From Pseudomonas sp. (lineage in GTDB: Bacteria > Pseudomonadota > Gammaproteobacteria > Pseudomonadales > Pseudomonadaceae): DNA of 9,420 bases. The stretch is taken from positions 1 to 9,420 of the forward strand of contig JAURXE010000588.1 of assembly GCA_030654635.1 (NCBI GenBank), in the 5' to 3' direction. Below are positions 6,220 to 9,420 of the stretch, piece by piece; positions within the stretch are counted from its first letter, which is position 1; the number at the start of each line of letters is the position of its first letter. The notes beneath the pieces are model-generated. The model did no database searches and had not been told where the DNA came from. It saw only the letters and a list, made by a program, of their open reading frames with translations. Both the position numbers and the translations under genes were made by a program.

Positions 6220-8040
6220 ATGCCCGCCTACAAAGCCCCCCTGCGTGATACCCGTTTTTTGCTCAATGAAGTGCTGGACTTCCCCGGCCATTACCGCAGC
6301 CTGGCCAGCGGCGCCGAGGCCAGCCCGGACATGGTCGATGCCATCCTCAGCGAGTGCGCCAAATTCAGCGAAGAGGTGCTCAGCCCGTTAAACCAGAGCG
6401 GCGACCAAGAAGGTTGCCACTTCGAGCACGGCAACGTGCGCACTCCCAAGGGTTATAAAGAGGCTTACGTCAGCTACGCCGCCGACGGCTGGCAGGGGCT
6501 GTCGCACCCAGTCGAATTTGGTGGCCAAGGCCTGCCAATGAGCCTGGGGATGCTCAAATCCGAGATGATGGCCACCGCCAACTGGTCGTTCACCATGTAT
6601 CCGGGACTGTCGATGGGGGCGATGAACACCCTCCTGCAACACGGCAGCGACGAACAAAAACACACCTACTTAACCCCGCTGACCGAAGGCCGCTGGACCG
6701 GCACCATGTGCCTGACCGAGCCGCAATGCGGCACTGACTTGGGCCAGGTGAAGACTCGCGCCGAAGCCAACAGCGACGGCAGCTACGCCCTGACCGGCAC
6801 CAAGATCTTTATCTCCAGCGGCGAGCATGACCTCACCGAAAACATCATCCATATAGTGCTGGCCCGGCTGCCCGATGCGCCCAAGGGCACCCGTGGTATC
6901 TCGCTGTTTATCGTGCCGAAATTCATGCCCGGCGCAGACGGCCAGCTTGGCCCACGCAACGCGGTGAACTGCGGCTCGCTGGAACACAAGATGGGCATCC
7001 ACGGCAACGCCACCTGTGTGATGAACTTCGACGGCGCCACAGGTTTTCTGATTGGCCAGCCGAACAAGGGCCTGGAGTGCATGTTCACCTTTATGAACAC
7101 CGCGCGGATCGGCACCGCGCTGCAGGGCCTGGCCCACGCCGAGCAGTCCTACCAAGGGGCGCTGGCCTACGCCAAGGAACGCCGCTCGATGCGCGCCTTG
7201 TCCGGCACCCAAGAGCCCACTCAGGTGGCCGACAACTTAATCAGCCACGGGGATGTGCGACGCATGCTGCTCACCCAGAAAGCCATTGCCGAAGGCGGCC
7301 GCGCGCTGATTTACCTGGCCAGCCAGCACGCCGACAAGATGATCGAGGCCATGCTCAGTAATGATCAGGCGCAGTACCAACACTGGGACGACCAGCTGGG
7401 CTTTATCACCCCGATCCTCAAAGGCTGCCTTACCGAACTGGGCCTGGAGGCCGCCAACCTCGGCATGCAGGTGTTCGGCGGGCACGGTTATATCCAGGAA
7501 CACGGCATGGAGCAGATCGTCCGTGACGCACGGATCTCCACCCTCTATGAAGGCACCACCGGCATCCAGGCCCTCGACCTGCTGGGGCGCAAGGTGTTGG
7601 TGATGAGCAAAGGCAAGGCAGTCTGGGACTTCAGCAAGCCCATGGCCAAGTTCGCCATTGAACTGCTGAAAAACGAGCCGAAGATGCGCCGGCGCGCCCT
7701 GAGCCTGCTGAAAATCGTCGCCCAGTGGAACTACCTGACCCTGCGCATCGCCCTGGTGGCGCGCAAAGACCGCGAGATGGTCAGCACCGCCTGCCATGAT
7801 TTCTTGATGTATTCCGGCTACGCCACCCTGGCCTGGGTCTGGGCCCAGCAAGAAGCCGTGGCAATGCGCAAACTGCGCGACGGCGGCAGTGAAACCCCAG
7901 AGTTTTACCAGGCCAAAATCGCCACCAGCGAGTTTTACTTTGCCCGCCTGCTGCCACGGGCCAAAGGTCACGCGGCGGCGATGCTCAAGTCCGCCAAATC
8001 GACCATGCAGCTGCACAGCGATCACTTCGTGTTTGACTGA
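6220..8040 (+). CDS. FadE/DmdC-type acyl-CoA dehydrogenase
   Basis: A 606-residue FAD-dependent acyl-CoA dehydrogenase, introducing the 2,3-double bond into an acyl-CoA and passing electrons to electron-transfer flavoprotein. It belongs to the long subfamily with an extra C-terminal domain, about 200 residues longer than classical medium-chain enzymes. Visible motifs: MCLTEPQCGTDLG around 163-175 (flavin/substrate loop), KIFISSGEHD, the helical ARIGTALQGLAHAEQSYQ, GGHGYIQEHGMEQIVRDARI, and YEGTTGIQALDLLGRK with E444 as the likely catalytic base. The start MPAYKAPLRDTRFLLNEVLD is typical of Pseudomonas homologues annotated as acyl-CoA or 3-methylmercaptopropionyl-CoA dehydrogenase. The true chain length or substrate cannot be read from sequence, so no symbol is given. 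The upstream ribosome site (GAGAC) is weak. It stands alone in a 120-base gap from the signalling cluster and is probably a separate transcription unit. Confidence 0.93.
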   Translation: MPAYKAPLRDTRFLLNEVLDFPGHYRSLASGAEASPDMVDAILSECAKFSEEVLSPLNQSGDQEGCHFEHGNVRTPKGYKEAYVSYAADGWQGLSHPVEFGGQGLPMSLGMLKSEMMATANWSFTMYPGLSMGAMNTLLQHGSDEQKHTYLTPLTEGRWTGTMCLTEPQCGTDLGQVKTRAEANSDGSYALTGTKIFISSGEHDLTENIIHIVLARLPDAPKGTRGISLFIVPKFMPGADGQLGPRNAVNCGSLEHKMGIHGNATCVMNFDGATGFLIGQPNKGLECMFTFMNTARIGTALQGLAHAEQSYQGALAYAKERRSMRALSGTQEPTQVADNLISHGDVRRMLLTQKAIAEGGRALIYLASQHADKMIEAMLSNDQAQYQHWDDQLGFITPILKGCLTELGLEAANLGMQVFGGHGYIQEHGMEQIVRDARISTLYEGTTGIQALDLLGRKVLVMSKGKAVWDFSKPMAKFAIELLKNEPKMRRRALSLLKIVAQWNYLTLRIALVARKDREMVSTACHDFLMYSGYATLAWVWAQQEAVAMRKLRDGGSETPEFYQAKIATSEFYFARLLPRAKGHAAAMLKSAKSTMQLHSDHFVFD

Positions 8041-8051
8041 GCCGACACCGG

Positions 8052-8071
8052 GCTGTGGCAACCGCCACAGC
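8052..8071. terminator. Terminator-like hairpin after the acyl-CoA dehydrogenase gene
   Basis: GCTGTGGC and GCCACAGC form a perfect 8-bp stem closed by the 4-base loop AACC, 11 bases after the stop codon. The following TCATTC is only a weak T-tract. This is the best terminator candidate for the dehydrogenase transcript. Confidence 0.5.
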
Positions 8072-8083
8072 TCATTCAAAGCG

Positions 8084-8102
8084 CAGGCAAGCTCATTGCC
8101 TG
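8084..8102. repeat. Second inverted repeat downstream of the acyl-CoA dehydrogenase gene
   Basis: CAGGCAA and TTGCCTG are perfect 7-base arms around GCTCA. It starts 12 bases after the 8052-8071 hairpin and is followed by TTGCC. It may reinforce termination or protect the 3' end. Confidence 0.4.
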
Positions 8103-8323
8103 TTGCCGACATTAGGCCGCGCCATCGGCCGCGCTCGGCCTGGCTAATTCGCGGCTAAAACTGCAGACAGTTGAATGATTTCAGCACGATAAAAATCCGC
8201 TTCAGCCGTGACACAAAATTAAGTGGCGCCCCCTATTTATTAAAGTGCCAGCGGCATAGAGTGCCGGCGTCAGAACCCGCAATTGCGGCTCGGCAATCCC
8301 CTCTAAGTGTTGAAAGGACTCCC

Positions 8324-8620
8324 ATGAAAGCCTTTGTTTTAAGCCTCGCCCTGCCCCTGCTATTACTGGCGGCTGATGCCTCGGCGGCGACTTACAGGTG
8401 CGGTACCAAGCTGGCCAGTAGCGGCGACCGCACCATTGAAGTGAGCAATAAATGCGGCCAGCCCAACAGCAGCCACTTTGTCGGCTACACCCAAGTCGTC
8501 AACGGCATTGGCGGCGTACAAATTGAAGAGTGGGTCTACGGCCCGGCCAATGGCGCGCTGTATTTTCTGCGCTTCGAAGGCGGTCGTTTGAGCTCGGTGG
8601 AAAGCAAGCGTCAGCAGTAG
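8324..8620 (+). CDS. Small exported DUF2845 family protein
   Basis: A 98-residue protein with a clear Sec signal peptide: MK, a hydrophobic core AFVLSLALPLLLLAA and an A-S-A cleavage site near residues 19-21, leaving a mature periplasmic protein of about 77 residues. The mature part begins TYRCG and has two cysteines, C26 and C44, in a Y-x-CG ... GD-x-x-x-EV-x-x-KCGQP pattern, suggesting one disulfide bond. This pattern and the following VEEWVYGP-like strand (IEEWVYGPANGALYFLRFEG) match the DUF2845 family, of unknown function. I chose ATG 8324 because it has an AAGGA site 7 bases upstream and starts the signal peptide; an in-frame upstream ATG at 8171 would bury the signal. It stands alone, convergent with the histidine kinase gene 35 bases away. 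Confidence 0.85.
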   Translation: MKAFVLSLALPLLLLAADASAATYRCGTKLASSGDRTIEVSNKCGQPNSSHFVGYTQVVNGIGGVQIEEWVYGPANGALYFLRFEGGRLSSVESKRQQ

Positions 8621-8655
8621 TTTTACAACCCAGGCTGAGGGCTGCGGCTTTAATG

Positions 8656-9420
8656 CTAGGGCGCCGGCTTTAACCCTGCGGGCACAGCCACTGCGCGGCT
8701 CAGTTCGATACTGACGCGCAGCCCCCCCAGCGGGCTGTCCAGCAATTGCAGGCGCCCGCCCCAGGCTTCGACTATATCGCGCACCACCCCCAGCCCCAGG
8801 CCATGGCCGGCAACCTGTTCATCAAGCCGAGTGCCGCGTTCGAGCACCGCCGTCCGGCTATCCAGGGCAATCCCCGGACCGTCGTCATCGACCATCAGCA
8901 CAAAGCCCGCGGCTTGCGTGGCAATGCTCAGCCGCACCTGGCTTTGCGCCCATTTGCAGGCGTTATCCAGCAGATTACCGAGCAGCTCCAGCAGGTCTTC
9001 ACGATCCCAGGGCAGACGCAAATCCTTTGGTGCTTGCCAGCTCAACTTAAGCCCGCGCGGATGGATCATCTCCAGGGTGGCGCACAACCCCGGCAGCTCC
9101 TCGGCGCAGACAAACTGCGCACCGGGCAAGGCCTCGCCAGCCAAGCGCGCACGCGCCAATTCGCGGCTGAGGCGTTGTTCGATCTGCGCCAATTGTTCGC
9201 GCAAGGTGGCCCGTAATTCCGGGTGGGCATTCAATTCCTCTCGGGCAGCCAGGCTGAGCAGCACCGCCAGCGGGGTTTTCAGCGCATGGCCCAGATTGCC
9301 CAGGGCATGCCGCGAGCGCGTCAGGCTCTCGGCGGTATGGGTCAACAGATGATTGATTTGCCCCACCAAGGGTTCCAGCTCCTGCGGCACCTGGGTATCG
9401 AGCTGACCGCGCTGGCCTTG
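8656..9420 (-). CDS. PhoQ-like sensor histidine kinase, C-terminal part (runs off the right edge)
   Basis: The last 254 codons of an inner-membrane two-component sensor kinase; the frame stays open to the window edge, so the N-terminal sensor and membrane segments are outside. The dimerisation/phospho-acceptor box reads ALGNLGHALKTPLAVL, the HxLKTPL form characteristic of PhoQ-related kinases rather than the common HDLRTPL form, with the phosphorylated histidine at codon 9286-9288. The ATPase domain follows: N box ELLGNLLDNACKWA, G1 box DDDGPGI, and G2 box GHGLGLGVVRDIVEAWGG. The end is PAGLKPAP. The region just before the H box (ELEPLVGQINHLL) is the end of a HAMP-like linker. Its response regulator is expected upstream on the same strand, beyond the window. 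The stimulus cannot be inferred. Confidence 0.9.
   Translation of the reverse strand, partial: QGQRGQLDTQVPQELEPLVGQINHLLTHTAESLTRSRHALGNLGHALKTPLAVLLSLAAREELNAHPELRATLREQLAQIEQRLSRELARARLAGEALPGAQFVCAEELPGLCATLEMIHPRGLKLSWQAPKDLRLPWDREDLLELLGNLLDNACKWAQSQVRLSIATQAAGFVLMVDDDGPGIALDSRTAVLERGTRLDEQVAGHGLGLGVVRDIVEAWGGRLQLLDSPLGGLRVSIELSRAVAVPAGLKPAP

Larger units (their letters stand above)
8041..8323. other. Intergenic region between the acyl-CoA dehydrogenase and DUF2845 genes
   Basis: These 283 bases hold the two perfect hairpins at 8052-8071 and 8084-8102. A third, bulged GC-rich one lies at 8111-8148: ATTA-GGCCG against CGGCC-TGGC-TAAT, with internal GGCCGCGC repeats. A small dyad AACTG-CAGA-CAGTT follows at 8159-8172. 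From about 8170 the DNA becomes AT-richer and should contain the promoter of the DUF2845 gene. A TATTTATTAA stretch at 8235-8244 is a possible -10 area, but no well-spaced -35 box is convincing. Confidence 0.4.

Noticed and set aside
7237..8112. Long antisense ORF (291 codons, minus strand) opposite the acyl-CoA dehydrogenase; similar one at 6670-7212
   Set aside because: The plus-strand frame is an unmistakable dehydrogenase. The antisense frames are opened by its GC-rich third positions and show no recognisable domain or ribosome site.
8171..8323. Upstream in-frame start for the DUF2845 gene
   Set aside because: It would place 51 residues before a clear signal peptide; ATG 8324 has a better ribosome site.

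Overview
The window looks like chromosomal DNA from a Pseudomonas-type gammaproteobacterium. It is fairly GC-rich, with GC-rich third codon positions that leave long antisense shadow ORFs. The MetE, MetR, FadE-like and DUF2845 proteins all read as pseudomonad versions, and a hairpin repeat typical of pseudomonad intergenic DNA lies upstream of metR. The species assignment is inference. I see no tRNA, rRNA, CRISPR array, transposase or phage gene.

Layout from left to right. (1) Bases 1-376, minus strand: the N-terminal part of metE, divergent from metR (590-1510, plus). The 213-base gap between them holds candidate MetR operators and the hairpin repeat. (2) Convergent with metR and only 12 bases away is a 656-residue methyl-accepting chemotaxis protein (1523-3493, minus). 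(3) Divergent from it is a compact plus-strand cluster of three genes: a CheX-like phosphatase-type protein (3773-4267), a response regulator with an unclassified C-terminal domain (4305-5213), and a membrane-anchored coiled-coil protein (5227-6099). A possible 14-codon minigene bridges the first two through ATGA overlaps at both ends. (4) A FadE/DmdC-type acyl-CoA dehydrogenase (6220-8040) is followed by a run of hairpins. (5) A small exported DUF2845 protein (8324-8620) converges with the C-terminal part of a PhoQ-like sensor histidine kinase (8656 to the right edge, minus).

How the genes may work together. metE and metR form the classic divergent methionine-synthesis pair: MetR activates metE when homocysteine accumulates. 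The three-gene cluster next to the chemoreceptor is the least explained part. A CheX-like protein, a receiver protein and an inner-membrane coiled-coil protein are packed as an operon with no CheA, CheW or CheZ in view. The simplest reading is a small phospho-signalling module in which the CheX-like protein resets the receiver and the coiled-coil protein acts as a membrane partner or scaffold. The link to the neighbouring chemoreceptor is suggested only by position. The acyl-CoA dehydrogenase, DUF2845 protein and kinase appear to be independent housekeeping or sensory genes.
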